Counted from the stretch's first letter, positions 40,356 to 52,442 are shown. The stretch: 64,000 bases of DNA from Mesodorylaimus sp. YZB2_4 (GCA_030248295.1 JASANH010001337.1:1-64000); one strand, 5' to 3'. Numbers and translations: made by a program. Notes: generated from the letters alone by a model not told the origin.

Positions 40356-40390
40356 TTTAAAATACTTTGGCGCTTTTCAAACTGAAAAAC
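40356..40390 (-). promoter_or_regulatory. 3' splice site upstream of LSM2 ATG
   Basis: Minus strand TTGCTGTTTTTCAG (AG at 40383-40382), then a 26-nt leader and the ATG. Either a 5' UTR intron end or a trans-splice site. Confidence 0.5.
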
Positions 40391-40930
40391 AGCAAGGAAG
40401 ATGATGAAAACCAAAATTACGAATGACGCGAAGGTGGTTTCCCGCTACTAGCAGACAGCATGAAAGGTCGGTTGTCCGCTTACAGCAGTTTGTGGTCGGA
40501 TGAATCAGTGAACATTGCATAGATCATATTTGAAACAGAAAAAACCCGAAAATAATTTGGAAAATCACAGCGCGATTGAAATTTCAAAGCCTCCTAAAGC
40601 AATAATGAATGCTGCAAACAAAGACCAATCGTACTTGTTTCTATGTCACAAAGTGCCGGCACCAAATTTCGCAGGAATTTGAAAAACAGCACATCCCTAT
40701 CACTAAACTGATAACAAAGCTGTTTTTTTATATTTCATGAGGTATTTCTTGCATTCATCAGGTGTTCGTGCATTCTATCAACCTTCAGCTGCTAAAAACC
40801 GAAATGATACAAGTTTTTGGGAGCTACAACAGCTTGCTAACCTTTGTCAGCGCTATGGCAGTTGTACAGTTCGCTCGCACGCCTACATTTACGCTTTCCA
40901 GGCTGGAAATGTGTGCATGAACCTTGACAA
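40391..40930. other. Spacer upstream of LSM2
   Basis: No gene recognised. The promoter for LSM2, and for any downstream co-transcribed genes, would lie here. Confidence 0.4.
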
Positions 40931-41165
40931 ACTGTTCATACAAAGGATGCTAGCAAATTCGGGGTCGTGCCCAAGCGGGTCCATACAGAGGATGCACCGG
41001 GGTCATGGCCTAGCGGGTTACGGCGTCTGCCTCTCACGCTGGGTGCGCACTCAGAGTGGAGAGTTCGACTCCCGCCTCAGTACAAACGATTGTCAATCAT
41101 GTGTTCCTTAGCCCTCGAGTGCGCTGTACAGTGCTTGGCTATGGATAATGAATGACATGACTCCA
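40931..41165 (+). repeat. SINE family A with a truncated second head
   Basis: The complete copy runs from about 40998 to 41158 (head ATGGCCTAGCGGGTTACGG, B box GAGTTCGACTCCCGCC, tail GCTATGGATAATGAATGACA). Just upstream a fragment of the same head (GGGGTCGTGCCCAAGCGGGT, 40962) is flanked by 14-base near-repeats CATACAAAGGATGC (40938) and CATACAGAGGATGC (40983). This suggests two separate insertions at one site. Confidence 0.8.
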
Positions 41166-41780
41166 AGCACCCCTGGCTGATGAACAGAAGTAATACTCTC
41201 TGTACATAGTTCAGGTTTGACAACCACTCAGGGATCTAATTTTTTATAGTGTTTCTGCCTCTTCATAGAGTTTTGTGTATTGCACAATCGATGCAACTTT
41301 TAATTTGTGCAATGCTGCACGCAGTAAGTGCATTTTGAGTTCCGTGTAGGGCTACCAGTCAGTATGATCTCTCTGCGCCATAAGACTGTGTAGGCTGTTC
41401 GTACCACACCAAGGTCGCGTTCCGTTACTGCTTTCTTTCTGGCATCACAAGAAATTGTTATCTAACAACCATATCAGCCGCTAGCAATCGACAAAAAGAC
41501 GCAAGATTGCAAGGCTCATATTTTTGAACACTCACGCCAGCTTGTCCCACGCACTGACTCCTCTTCATTGCCAAACTGCTGCTCTTTGCCGAAGTACGGG
41601 TATGTAGCAGCACGTGGCATCGTCAAACTCGGTTACAGAAGACCGCATATAATGGGCCTAGAAGTACCAGCCACTAGTGCACTTTGTAGGCGGGGTAAGG
41701 GCGGCATTGTTATTCGATCATCGCAAGACAGATAAGTGGCCAACTGAAGAATTTGCAGTCTGATCATCAAGCTATTCCTC
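41166..41780. other. No gene recognised
   Basis: Upstream of the unrecognised two-exon gene. A weak acceptor-like string ends at 41758. Confidence 0.35.
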
Positions 41781-44485
41781 ATGTACTCGAGCTGTCTCGT
41801 CACTGCCCTGGTTTGGCCTTTTTATTTCTCCACCCCCTGCGTCTGCGAAGATGTTTCCGACGCTTGTAGTCTGATCAGCCAATCTGCCGGTGTGACAGCC
41901 ACGGCAATATACGATGCAAGCACATGCTTTTTCGTGCATAGCTTCGTGGGAAGGACGCCTGGAGTTGTTGGCATAGAGCTGAAAGTCTCAAAAACCCTTC
42001 GTCCATGCCAGACCAAAAACGCCGCTAATGTGACATTCGATATCGAAGGGGCTCGTGGCTGGTGTTCCACTATTCACAATAGCACACTGCCCACGATCAG
42101 AAACCAGGATGAGATGGATTTTCTGGTCAGATTCGCTCGAAGCACTGGAATATGCTGTAAGTGCAGGCCGAAGCGCCAGGTCCCAGGTGCCATAGAAATG
42201 CTTGACTGGATCCCACTTGGACTCAAAACGGTAAGTTCATCTGATACGTTTTATCTTACATGTTGATAGTGCATTGCATTACCCACTATGGAACCTGAGA
42301 ATTTTTCTGCCAGTGATCCTATGCTAATAAATACTGTACAAGCAAAAATCACGCTTTTCCATGCGCACAATTCGAGAGAATAAGGGCTCAAAATAATTGG
42401 TTGTGGTGGATACGCACTTCGAGTCCCATGACAAAAAGTGCGAATTTAAATTTCCGTTCTGCAGGATCCAGAAGGAATTTTGGGGTCAAAATGAATGGCG
42501 CCAGAACGGCAAAAGTCATACTGGCTGTGAACCAATCTTTACAATAAATGCTGCGCTATTTTCAAAATTTACGCTGGTTCGTGCGGGCAATGTTGACGAA
42601 ATTCGCGCCGAAGTGTGATCTAGTAGGAACTTTCGCTATCCCAAAAGTTCTATAACAAAGCGCGCGAATTTTGAACCCAAAATTCCTCCTGGATCCTGCA
42701 GAACGGAAATTTAAATTCGCACTTTTTGTCATGGGACTCGAAGTGCGTATCCACCACAACCAATTATTTTGAGCCCTTGGTTCACAGCCAGTATGACTTT
42801 TGCCGTTCTGGCGCCATTCATTTTGGCTGCGCCGATTTGGCGTCCTCCAAAAAAACGATATGTACAATAAGCGCGTAAGGATTTGGCGTCAACTCATGCA
42901 GCGTCAAGCGACTTGGCTGTTACTGTTTTCGCGATATGAAATTTTGGCGCCCTGAGCAAAAAGCGTGGATTTTTATTCGGCGCAAAACCGTGCTCTCCGC
43001 CCTTCTTCAAAATCAGCCATGTCGTTGCAGACGCAGCAATGTCGAGTGTAAATGCTGCCAGCTTTGTATTTAGTCACTAAACTTATCGTTTTTCAACCAT
43101 GCTTGTAATCAACTTTTTAACGAAGTGACTGTGCTATTTTTGGAATCGTCCTCACCTTTGCAAAACTAGGAAAGTCTTCAAACTGTACAGTAGAATGACA
43201 CGTTATTCAAATGCGATAGTTACCTGTGCAGTACATCAGAAATTAGAGACAGGGGGAATAGGGCAAAGAGTTTAAGAAGGCGATCCGTTGATATGCAAGG
43301 CAAGATTAAAATCATGTTCATGTTTTACCACAACACCAAACGCTTATGCGCACTCGAGGGTGAAGGGACACATTTTACACGAAATGATTTATCGGCCCGC
43401 GAGTCGAATATTCGTCCGTAACTGCGCACCTGGCGTGAGAGGCAGACGCCTGACACACCAGGCCACGAGGCCGGTATCAATCATACACCAATCTGCCGCC
43501 AATCAATCATACAGGCACTGCAAATTGCATATTAATCTGCAAAAACTGCGTCTCATCTATTTCCGGTCTTTCAAACCTTCCTCGAAGAAGAAAATTGATG
43601 GATCGGTAGCTCAATTCACAATTTGGCTAGCACGAAGTTGCTACTGTACCTGAGAACGTTCCACATCGTCCATGGCGTGTTTTCATTTCACTAAGGCTCA
43701 AAATAATTGAATAATTGCGCTGATATCGGGTCAGTTTGTGCATTGACATAACAAGCACAAAACTTGCAACACTGAATGGCTTTAGGGACAAATGGTACCA
43801 TCAGCTTACGTACTTGATTCCATCACGAATATCTTCGACGGATAGCTAAGAAAGAAGTCAAGCCGAATGCGGAAATCGCCATTACAGCAGCTGAATTTCC
43901 CCACGAAACCCTCTTACTTGTCAAAAGCATTGCGCCAAAAAATAGGATCGCCAAAACACAAGACGCTCAGTCGGCCGGCGCTTGATAGAGAGCAGCAATA
44001 ACGACTGGCGCCAGAGGCACACAGCGCCAGTGTGAGTGACGCCAAAATAGCGCAGCCAAAGAGAATGGCGCCAAAAAGCTAGTCGCCGCAGCGGCTGTAT
44101 GCTAAAGATTATCTTTTTTGAATCCCAACGTGGTCGTTTTGTGTTTCAGTTACACGGCGATAACAGGAAGATTAGTGCTTGGGATGATAAAATATCGCCA
44201 ACATTCCACCCTCGAAGCTGGGCTGATGAAAGCGGTGGAAGCACGTTCAATGTCATGGTGTTTATGGATTTGGAAAATAGAGATCACTGGATCTCATGGC
44301 CTCAACGCAATGCGATCGACGGGCCAGTTCCAGTTTTTTGCAAACATAATTTCGCTCCTGGCGGCATCTCTCAGCAGCAAACGAGAGCAAGCAATCGCAA
44401 GCCCACGATTGGCACTCCTTTGAGCAATTGCGGTCGGATGACAAAAGTGAAACTGATGATTTTGATTGTGGTTCTGCTGATTTAG
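41781..44485 (+). CDS. Candidate secreted or membrane-anchored protein, unrecognised
   Basis: Two open stretches join cleanly: 41781-42230 ending at a good donor (ACG|GTAAGT), and 44150-44485 after a good acceptor (TGTGTTTCAG), both phase 0, giving 261 residues. The first 20-odd residues are hydrophobic with a C-V-C end, resembling a signal peptide. The body has many cysteines (for example C-C-K-C) and N-x-T/S sites. The last ~13 residues are hydrophobic (L-M-I-L-I-V-V-L-L-I) directly before the stop, as in GPI-anchored or tail-anchored proteins. I do not recognise the family, and no other support exists. The intron holds an inverted-repeat cluster and a SINE. Confidence 0.4.
42382..42821. 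repeat. Large permuted inverted repeat
   Basis: 42382-42490 and 42669-42778 are near-identical reverse complements (~110 bp). A second pair, 42490-42532 and 42779-42821, is also reverse-complementary, but its order relative to the first pair is switched. The motif GGCGCC is frequent here and up to 44060. Confidence 0.8.
43310..43480 (-). repeat. SINE family B, antisense
   Basis: The minus strand reads CCTCGTGGCCTGGTGTGTCA, then GGCGTCTGCCTCTCACGCCA, ATTCGACTCGCGGG, and the TTCACCCTCGAGTGCGCATA body. Close to the copy at 18330-18500. Confidence 0.85.
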
Positions 44486-45771
44486 GGAAAGCTTTTTCTT
44501 GCCGTGCTAAGAACTAGGAATGACCAATGCTTATGACTGCTGTGAGCTTCTTTAGTCTGTCACAATAATCCCGGTTTTTGGTTACCTTTGCCTTGGCTGA
44601 TTTCTAAACGTTATTTCAAGCCCAATGGCCTTCTATTTTGCATGTTAGTGAGAACCTCTATGTCAAATTTTTTAGCCTCGGGGGCTATCTTTTAATGATT
44701 TGTGACAACTGATTTAGCTACCCCAACTGTTGGGCTCAGCTCCTCCTTCGCGCTCAGAAAGATGAAAATGCTATTAAATTCAAATTCGCTGGCGCGACAT
44801 TCAGGAAGGACTCAGAAAGTCTTAGTGAGAAAAAAGCAAAGATCTTTGTGAGAAAAAGTCATTTTGGGAAATACGGGCGCATTCAGGTTCGTGTTGGAAT
44901 GGACATTTGAGCTCGAAAATGCCGCATGGCTGCCCCGAAAAGATAGAAGAAATCTTCGCTTTTGAAGAACGGAAAGCATCGAATAAATATAGTGGCGAGG
45001 GAGGATAAACATGGAATCTGATGATCTATGTCTGTGAGCACAGAATATCTAGTTAATTAATTGTTGCAAAAGGTGATTCTTCGTGTTTTGAACGCCCATA
45101 ACCTCTTTTAATTATAATAAGACAAAACTTCAATTTATCTTTTTTCACGGGATCTAATTGTGAGAAACGCATGAATAAAGTCTTCTCATGAAGATCAGTC
45201 TCCTTTTTCCGGGTATAGCCGTGTGGCATTACTTGCACACGCGTCCATTCCCACACAAACCTGAATGTAGACAGGCCGTTTGGCGCGAATTCAAATTTCA
45301 ATGTATTTTCATCTTCCTGAGCGCGCGGGAAAGGGAGTAGCTAGCCTAAAAACTGACTTCAGTGGACCCTTCAAAACCCCAATATCACCGAGCTGTTTTC
45401 TAAACAACGTATTCTTTGTCACAAAGGCAGAATTGGAGCTGTGAAGCATAATTTTTCTGCAATTTGTTTTCTTCCAAGTGGATGGTTTCGTATTTATGTT
45501 TCCAAGCACCCACCAATTGACTAGATCTGTCCGCATTAGCAACACTTTATCGACAGTTTATCATCCCGACCATTATTCAAAATTGTGTAAGAGGCTCAGA
45601 CTCGTGATCATAGGAATAACATATCTGGTGGCACGCTTTATTCATTGCATAAACACCTTACTACCTTTTTGAATGATCACTGCAGCATGATAGCATGATT
45701 CCAACACCAGGCGCACACATATTGGTAAGCTGATCCTAAATTTTGACCGGAAATCTAACAAATGTACGCAT
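44486..45771. other. No gene recognised
   Basis: Between the candidate plus-strand gene and the MOXD-like gene. Short frames only; probably includes 3' UTR sequence of the converging genes. Confidence 0.4.
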
Positions 45772-48700
45772 TCAATTGAATCCCACACGATAAATTACAA
45801 TAGCCGATATCACCACTGAAAACAATGGGAAGCGTCGATAAGTTTTTTCACCCGCATTTTTTTCACGCAGCTGCCTTGAAGCTGCTTGACTTCTGCGAGT
45901 GGTGCCCGTCTCCTCTCGATCACCGCTGTTCTCTTTTTTAGCAGCACATTCGTCGGGTATGATCAATGGGTCCGTGATTTGCGGATATCCTTTTTGCATG
46001 AAGAAATCCATTTCGCCAGTAGTTCGGTTTTTCTACAGCAAAGAAACCATTGTACGCAACGCATGAATCAGTAAAAATTTTGAAATTAGCTAGCATTCAT
46101 TGTCAAGAGCATCTTTTTCTGCTTCCAAGTAGGCAATTTTTGTGTCAACGAAGTACAATCGAGAATCGATGTCTGGATATGGAAAAAAGAGTATGATATT
46201 CAGATTCAGCACAAGCTTTTTTGTTGAGGTAACTCGAAACTCTGAACCCAAAACTCTAGTTTGGAAAGAACTTTGCGTGTTTTTCTCAACGCTCAGCTTC
46301 GTTAACACACAAAAATTCGGGACTTTAGACGCTGACCACTGCTGACCAGTTGGCCAGATGCCTATAATATTTTGCACATAGCTTTCTTTTGCACCAAGGA
46401 ACATATTACAATTTTTGGTTTCTCAAAGTTCGACTTAACGGTTGGCGATGTTCCCTTGTCAGTCGAAAAATGAAGATGCCGGTTTAGATTTCAGCTACCC
46501 CACTAAAAGGCCAGTGCTGAATCTGAATATCCTGCTCTTTTTCATTATTTCAACGTCAGGGCCTACGATTTGTAGGCGTGGCTAAATCATAATCAGCCAA
46601 TAACAATTCGTGCATCGAAGAGATGTGCTTACCGTCGCGAGCCCCCCTTTCTGATGAGTATCTTGACGGAAGCAAAAGACGAGGTGGTTCAAATTACGAG
46701 CTGCTTTTTGAAATTCCTCAACTACTGCTGGCTTCCAGTCGAATTGAAAGTCTTCTTTCAAGTAGTGCGGTAAATATTTTTTGTCACCGTTTGGTAAAAT
46801 GGCGGTGTTGTCGAATGGGTTGCTTTCACTGGAAGCAGAAAAGCGTTCACCCCATTTCATTAATTAAAGACCATATTCATCAATGGTCTCTCACAAAACC
46901 ACGTCCTCACTTGTAAGGTACCATATTAATGCCCAGCGTCTTCATTAAAGCGCGTCTGTCGGGAGTGCTGAGGCAGCTGAAGCCTTTGTACAGAGCCGGG
47001 TAGAAATCTAGGAAGACCAGACACATCTCGTCGTGCGTGCCGTGGCCACTGAACGTAGTCTTGGTTCGATCGAGCGTCTCGTACTCGCACTCCACTACCA
47101 ACTCGTCACCCTGAAAAGATCAGGCGCTTCCAGATTCCGTTCTGCGCTGCTAGTTGCATGTTTTGCAGAGAATGGTAGCTTCTTCTATCGAACCCGCGGC
47201 GGACCAATGGGGCGCTCACTATGCGCGCAACTGGTCGTGAGTGACGATGAAAGGTGCAACATTTTTTAAATGGACTTCTAGTCTTTATGATTGAGATGAT
47301 GCCGTTGAATTCTTAGGCGCATCGACATTCGGAATCCCTACTTACAGGCAAAATGATGGCTGGCTCTTTCAAACGCCTCGAATTCTGAAATGTTTAAATT
47401 CGGCATTTTTCAGTCCTAAAAATACTGCTTTTCTCACTTGGTAATTGAAATCGTACTGTTCATCAGCAAGAACTGGAGGCAGCTGCTTCCCATTTCGAAA
47501 ATGAGATAAACGAATCTTGCGACCTGCAAAATACGTTAAAAAATGGATGATAGTTAGGAAGGGGGAGACGAAGTTATCGTACCAGCGAGATGAGTATGCA
47601 GTAAACCTCCCAGCACTTTGACACCCTCTTTGGGGAATCCATCCGTGCACTGGGCGCTGCAGTAGCCGTAGCTTGTGAATCGCTGCACTCCCGACGGGAT
47701 GACTTGATCGTCGCTGTTGACTGGGACGCCGAGCATCATTTGACCAGCTTCGATTGAGCGCAAAGTTTCAGTCCCCCAAACGCGAATTCCAGAATTGTCA
47801 ACCTTCCCTAAAATACTTCTATTCAAAATATTTCTGACAATTGACTCAAAATCAATCACCTTTTGTCAACTGTGGGTTCTCGTAGTGCAGCTCCATCATG
47901 AAAAATATATCCTTGCCATCGTTGTATAACGGATAACCGATATTTTCCGGATAAGATGTGCTCTGAAAAGTGTGCGGTCAGCAATGAGATTGCTGAACTT
48001 CTCGTATAGTGCGCTTTTTCTATTTTTTATTTGGCTGGAACAATGTGACAAAGCGAACGAAGAATCGAGAGTCAGGTGGTAATAGTGCTAACTAATGTGC
48101 TGTAGATGTCGGCTGGCAATCGGAGCTGGCAGGTGGCAGCGTCACCCATCAGAGTGATGTTTCAGCCATGAACTAGGGCAAAAAATTTGGTTGGCTGCCT
48201 TGGGAACTGGGCTGGTGCAAAAGTTTTACTGGTCACTTCCTTGTACAGACCAGTCGTATTACAACAGGTTATGTTTCACCCCTTAAAAAACGTTCATGCG
48301 TACTCGAGGGTGAAGGAAACTATACACCACTGTTTTCCCACCTGCGAGTCAAACACAACCTGGTAACTGCGCCTGGCTTGAGATTCCCAGGCCTCCCATC
48401 AGGCTAGGACCGAGTCGAATTCGTCGATGTTGCAGCGCTCCCAATGCGTAGGATCCACCAGCTTACCTCGCCACCAACAGCCCAGGCGGCCAATAACTCC
48501 TGCTTGCACGAGCTGAATTCTGGCAATTCGGTTTCGTCATCGCTGCCGAAACAAGATTGTCCTTTTCCAACCATTTCTTTCATGTCCTTCGAGCACACGT
48601 AGACTAGAATGTGGTGCACGACGTCCTTGTTCTGCTGCTCAATGATTGGCTCCATCTTGATTGCGTGCAATTTCTTGCTAACTTTCGGCACGACCAGAAA

Positions 48701-51105
48701 TTCGCACCAATATGTCGTAGTTTTGTTAGCTGGCACAGGCACCTAAATATTTTACAGGTCAGCTTACGTGGGAGTGCACTAAGAAACAGTACGCCTTTGT
48801 ATCCCCTGAACATCGTGTTGCTCTTCAATCCACTCCCTGTTGTAGGCATTGTGAAATATTATACCAGTACAGTACGCAGTATCCTCGGGCTACCGTGAGA
48901 TACGCTACAGTCATGACAGATGCTGAGCGTCATCTAGTTTTCAGTCCGTTTCCGCCCTCCTCTGTGATTCGTCACGATCGCTTTAAAAACTAGCACGCCA
49001 TGGCATCATACCACTGCGGTGCCACTATGAGTAGTTGTTTTTACAAAATTATACGCGGTCGGACTCGCTAATAGCGCCACATGACGTAACGGGGTGGATG
49101 ACGTTTGCAGTATGAGCTTACAGTCGCAACCATTAGCTTACAGTAAGCACGTAAAAATCGGCTCAGATGGACTGTGCATCTGTGCTGCTAAAGCCCCTAC
49201 GCTTAGCTGTATCGTCAACTACTTTTCCAAGGCAGACTAATACGGCGGGTCCAGCTTTTTGAGTAAAAAAAGAGCACAGTTGTCTCTAGTGGTCTTGTTT
49301 TTAAACTTTTGGGCGAACTGTTCAAGTCGAAGTGACAGTTAGCCGAAATGTGAACAAGCTCTGTCAAGAGTTGATCGAGCTGAGCTGATCTCATGAGTCT
49401 TCGGCATATTTTATTGAGGCAAGGGCTGGGGAGCATACATCGACTATATCCCCATGGCCCAGGCGAGAGTCGAGCCCTACCCTGAAGTAAAAAGTCGAAC
49501 CCCCCCCCCTAAATGTCCACCTTTTTTTTCAAATTTTTGCGGGCCGAAGCCCGTTTTGTCTCTTGCCGGCACACAGCAGGGTCCCTCTGCGGGTCCTCCC
49601 TAGGAGCACCTCCCCTCGAGGCATCCCAGACTGGACACCGACTTCCACGGACGATGGCGGGCGGGCTGTGAACCCTGTCGGTGTTGAACAGCCGAGACTG
49701 TCTACCCGTTTGGCTTCCGTCTCTCCACTCGCAGCACCTCTAGGGTACCGGGTGAGTCACTCACGGCCTGGCGTGCGAGGTCAGCGAGGGTTTATGGCTC
49801 GCAAACCGACCTCCATCGCCGGAGATCGAACCCTGGACGAGTTCAGCCACTCGCTCCCAAGCAATACGGAGAGACGAATGCCGAACCGCTGCACCACCGC
49901 GGCCGCCCTGCAAGGCCCACCTTGCGTAAGGGGCAGACGCTTCAACCCACCAGGCCACGACCCAGGAGCGGTCGTCAGGTCGTGATGGTTGCGAGACTCA
50001 TTTAGCTGAGCAGCAGATCAGCCGAGGTGCGATGAGTCAATTTTCAAAAGACAACTTTGCAACCCACGCTGAGTAACTTACCTGAGTCACGCGAAGTTCT
50101 ATCGGTCTTGCGGTTTTCTCATCCAGGGTTTCGTGATCAGGTTTGCCAATTTTGTCGAACAGAAACACGCTCTTGGTGCCTCGAATCGTATGTTTTAGGA
50201 ATGCGTCTTTATTTTCAGGAACAGCGTCATTTGAAGCGTAGATCAGTCGCGTTGTGCCATCCTGAAAAGTGCAGAGTACTCGTTACCTAAACCACTTTAT
50301 ACCCGCTCAACTGACCTAATTTTCAAGGCAATTTGGCCACGAGTAACATCTGTCTACGATTTGAATGCCTAATTGCTCCCGCCTGACTAGTCATTAATTT
50401 TTGATCACACTGGCTCAAAGTAATGAGAAACTAGTTCAGTCTGCTGCTCGTTTCAGGCCTTTGAGTCGCCAATATGCGAGAGAAAATGACGTTTTGATGT
50501 AAACACCGAGCCATGTCCTTCAAAAGTCTTCAAGCCGCTTACAGTGAGAACAAAGTCCTGTGAATCGCACGTGTTTCGTTTTCTCGAAAACGTCGCCACG
50601 ATATGCGTGCCATTTTTTGAGGCATCGATCAGCTTGTAGTCCTGCTGAGAGTCCTCTTGAGGGAAGCCGTTCCGGGTGGCATAGCGATCCTAAAAACGAA
50701 TGACTTCGACGACATTTTCAGAAAACGATCCGGTCAGGATCTCCATCGCTTTCATGCCGCGTGCAGTGCTGAAACCACCAACCCACTGACCACCCCAACC
50801 GTTTTATGTATACTCACAGATAGCATGGGTTTGCCTGATCCGTCGATCCAAAATATGACGATATCGGCACCGCCCATTCCCCCATTAGGCGAGAAGCCCA
50901 AACCCGCCCATCCCTTGCTGGTGGCATGATACTGAAATGTGACAGTGTCGTCGTCTTCGGGTTTCCAAAACAGTTGGAAAGCTCCTTCCTCGTCCAAGAC
51001 TTTATGATAAGCAAATTCGCTCGCGGGTGCGAGGTTTTTGCCGTCCGCCAGCTCATTGGTCAGCAAAAAAGTAAGGAAACACATAAAAAAAGCAAGAACA
51101 TTCAT
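45772..51105 (-). CDS. MOXD1: DBH-like copper monooxygenase (MOXD1-like)
   Basis: Copper type II, ascorbate-dependent monooxygenase of the dopamine-beta-hydroxylase/MOXD group, acting in the secretory pathway; substrate unknown. Eleven coding exons: 50818-51105, 50543-50689, 50082-50261, 48467-48742, 47860-47962, 47583-47807, 47438-47523, 47346-47384, 46911-47110, 46633-46828, 45772-46032; all phases agree (666 residues). A signal peptide (residues 1-22) is followed by a DOMON domain (about 30-195; W-A-G-L-G-F-S, G-A-D-I-V-I-F-W-I-D). Copper ligands are intact: H248-H249, H323 (M-E-L-H-Y), H402-x-H404 (L-L-H-T-H-L-A-G), M477 (D-E-M-C). A C-terminal hydrophobic stretch (F-S-V-V-I-S-A-I-V-I-Y) fits membrane anchoring as in MOXD1. 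The exon 10 start is inferred from the acceptor TCTGCTTCCAG. No acceptor-like leader precedes this ATG. Confidence 0.93.
46320..46440 (+). repeat. Interspersed repeat family F, copy 1
   Basis: Shares CGCTGACCACTGCTGACC, TAATATTTT, TTGCACC(A/T)AGGAACA and ATTACAATTTTTGGTTT with 52443-52575. In a MOXD-like intron. Confidence 0.75.
48100..48262 (+). repeat. Interspersed repeat family D in MOXD-like intron
   Basis: Contains GGCAGCGTCACCCATCAGAG, TGATGTTTCAGCCATG and CAGTCGTATTACAAC, as in the copies at 19479 and 61716. Confidence 0.7.
48270..48415 (-). repeat. SINE family B fragment in MOXD-like intron
   Basis: The minus strand has TTCACCCTCGAGTACGCATG and a degraded head with GCCTGGGAATCTCAAGCCAG. 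More diverged than the other two copies. Confidence 0.7.
49550..49985 (-). repeat. tRNA-headed SINE in MOXD-like intron
   Basis: The minus strand shows a tRNA-like head (GCGGTGGTGCAGCGGTTCGG A-box region; GGGTTCGATCTCCGG B box) and a long GC-rich body down to about 49550. A family A head fragment (GGGTCGTGGCCTGGTGGGTT) overlaps the upstream end near 49975-49945. GC is clearly higher than in the flanks. Confidence 0.65.
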
Positions 51106-52442
51106 CGTCCTTTCCCGAGCTCGAGAAAATTTAAAGTTCGGTCAGCGTCTCGACTCAGCACGTCGAACATTGACGTGCACTCCGCGAGACAGAACAAACG
51201 GAAACTCGCCTTGTTCCAACAACTTGTAGACTCATGTGGGCGGACTAGAAATGCGGCTGAATATGAACTAGGCTTTCTCATTTTTCAGTTAACTCGATCT
51301 ACCTCATTTTCGCTTGGTACAATTTGTATTGGCAAACGATCACCGCTCACCTGAACCAGTGTAGAATAGAGCTTGAACAAACAAAAATGTTCCTGTTTTG
51401 CAAAGATGTGCTCTCATGAACATTTCAAGAAATTGAAGCAATATTTTTCTTTTACTCATTCGTCAAATAATAAGCATAAGTTTTTTGTGTGCACATAGTA
51501 ACCACTCCTTCCGCCAGTGCATTGGCCGAGTGCAATGACGTACGCAGAGAAATGCGCCACTACAAAAAGCCAGCAAAAAAACTGACTATCCAGTAATGTA
51601 CGAGGGTGCATTTTGTGTGCTTGTTGAAATGGGCCCAATAGAAAATAAATATCGCGTAAATCTATACCTGCAATGGATCCGTGTCTGTAGTCTGGCACTA
51701 AACCGTACCAGCCAAAAATCCTGTGTTATTAGCTTAAACAAAATAGTTTATCCAAAAAGTTCTGACCCTATTCAGCGAAGATGTCTTGTGGTTAAGGTCG
51801 ATGAAATTTATGAAATAAGAAGACAGGGAGTGTTGGTTTGACATTCGGACGACACCACAGGAGTGACTGAGTAGCTCAACGTTTACATACTTCTAACCCC
51901 AGGTGGCTTACGAATAAAAAAGAGGAATACAGTCAGCATTGGGCACTTATGTAAGAACTCCTGCCCACGAAGAAGGAAACTAGAGCGCACTTTGTCACGC
52001 ACGCAGACCGTCCGGCTAGGTGTTCGTCGTCGTCACCATCTCCGCATCGCACCTGGATGTGCAGAGAATGAGAATTTTAAGCGGAGTATGGATGCATATT
52101 GTATTGAGCAAGAGTCTAGCTCGTTAGAAGCGTTTGTCAAAATTCAATTAAAATGCTTGCTCCTCACCACAACAAAACAACCGCTGAATTTAGTGCTCGA
52201 TGTTTGTATGGGCAGCCTCGCAGGGCTCTCGAATTCAGGAAACCATGACTTTGTGGATACCCGTGCCCTATTTCAGAAACACAGCATTTTTCGTAGGGTC
52301 AAGATTCTTGTATGGTAAGGAACCCGAGCTGTGAGAAGAACACGCAGGGTTCTTTATGAACTCGCTTTGCGCTTCGAGTTAAAGCCACTCGGGTTTTGGG
52401 CAAAAAAATCCAGACGAATTGAAAAATTCCGCGGACTTTGGG
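51106..52442. other. MOXD-like 5' flank; no gene recognised
   Basis: Short frames on both strands; no domains recognised. Confidence 0.4.

Noticed and set aside
41038..41090. CRISPR-like or tandem array from repeated GCCTCTCACGC words
   Set aside because: The repeats belong to dispersed SINE heads, not to a spaced array; the genome is eukaryotic.
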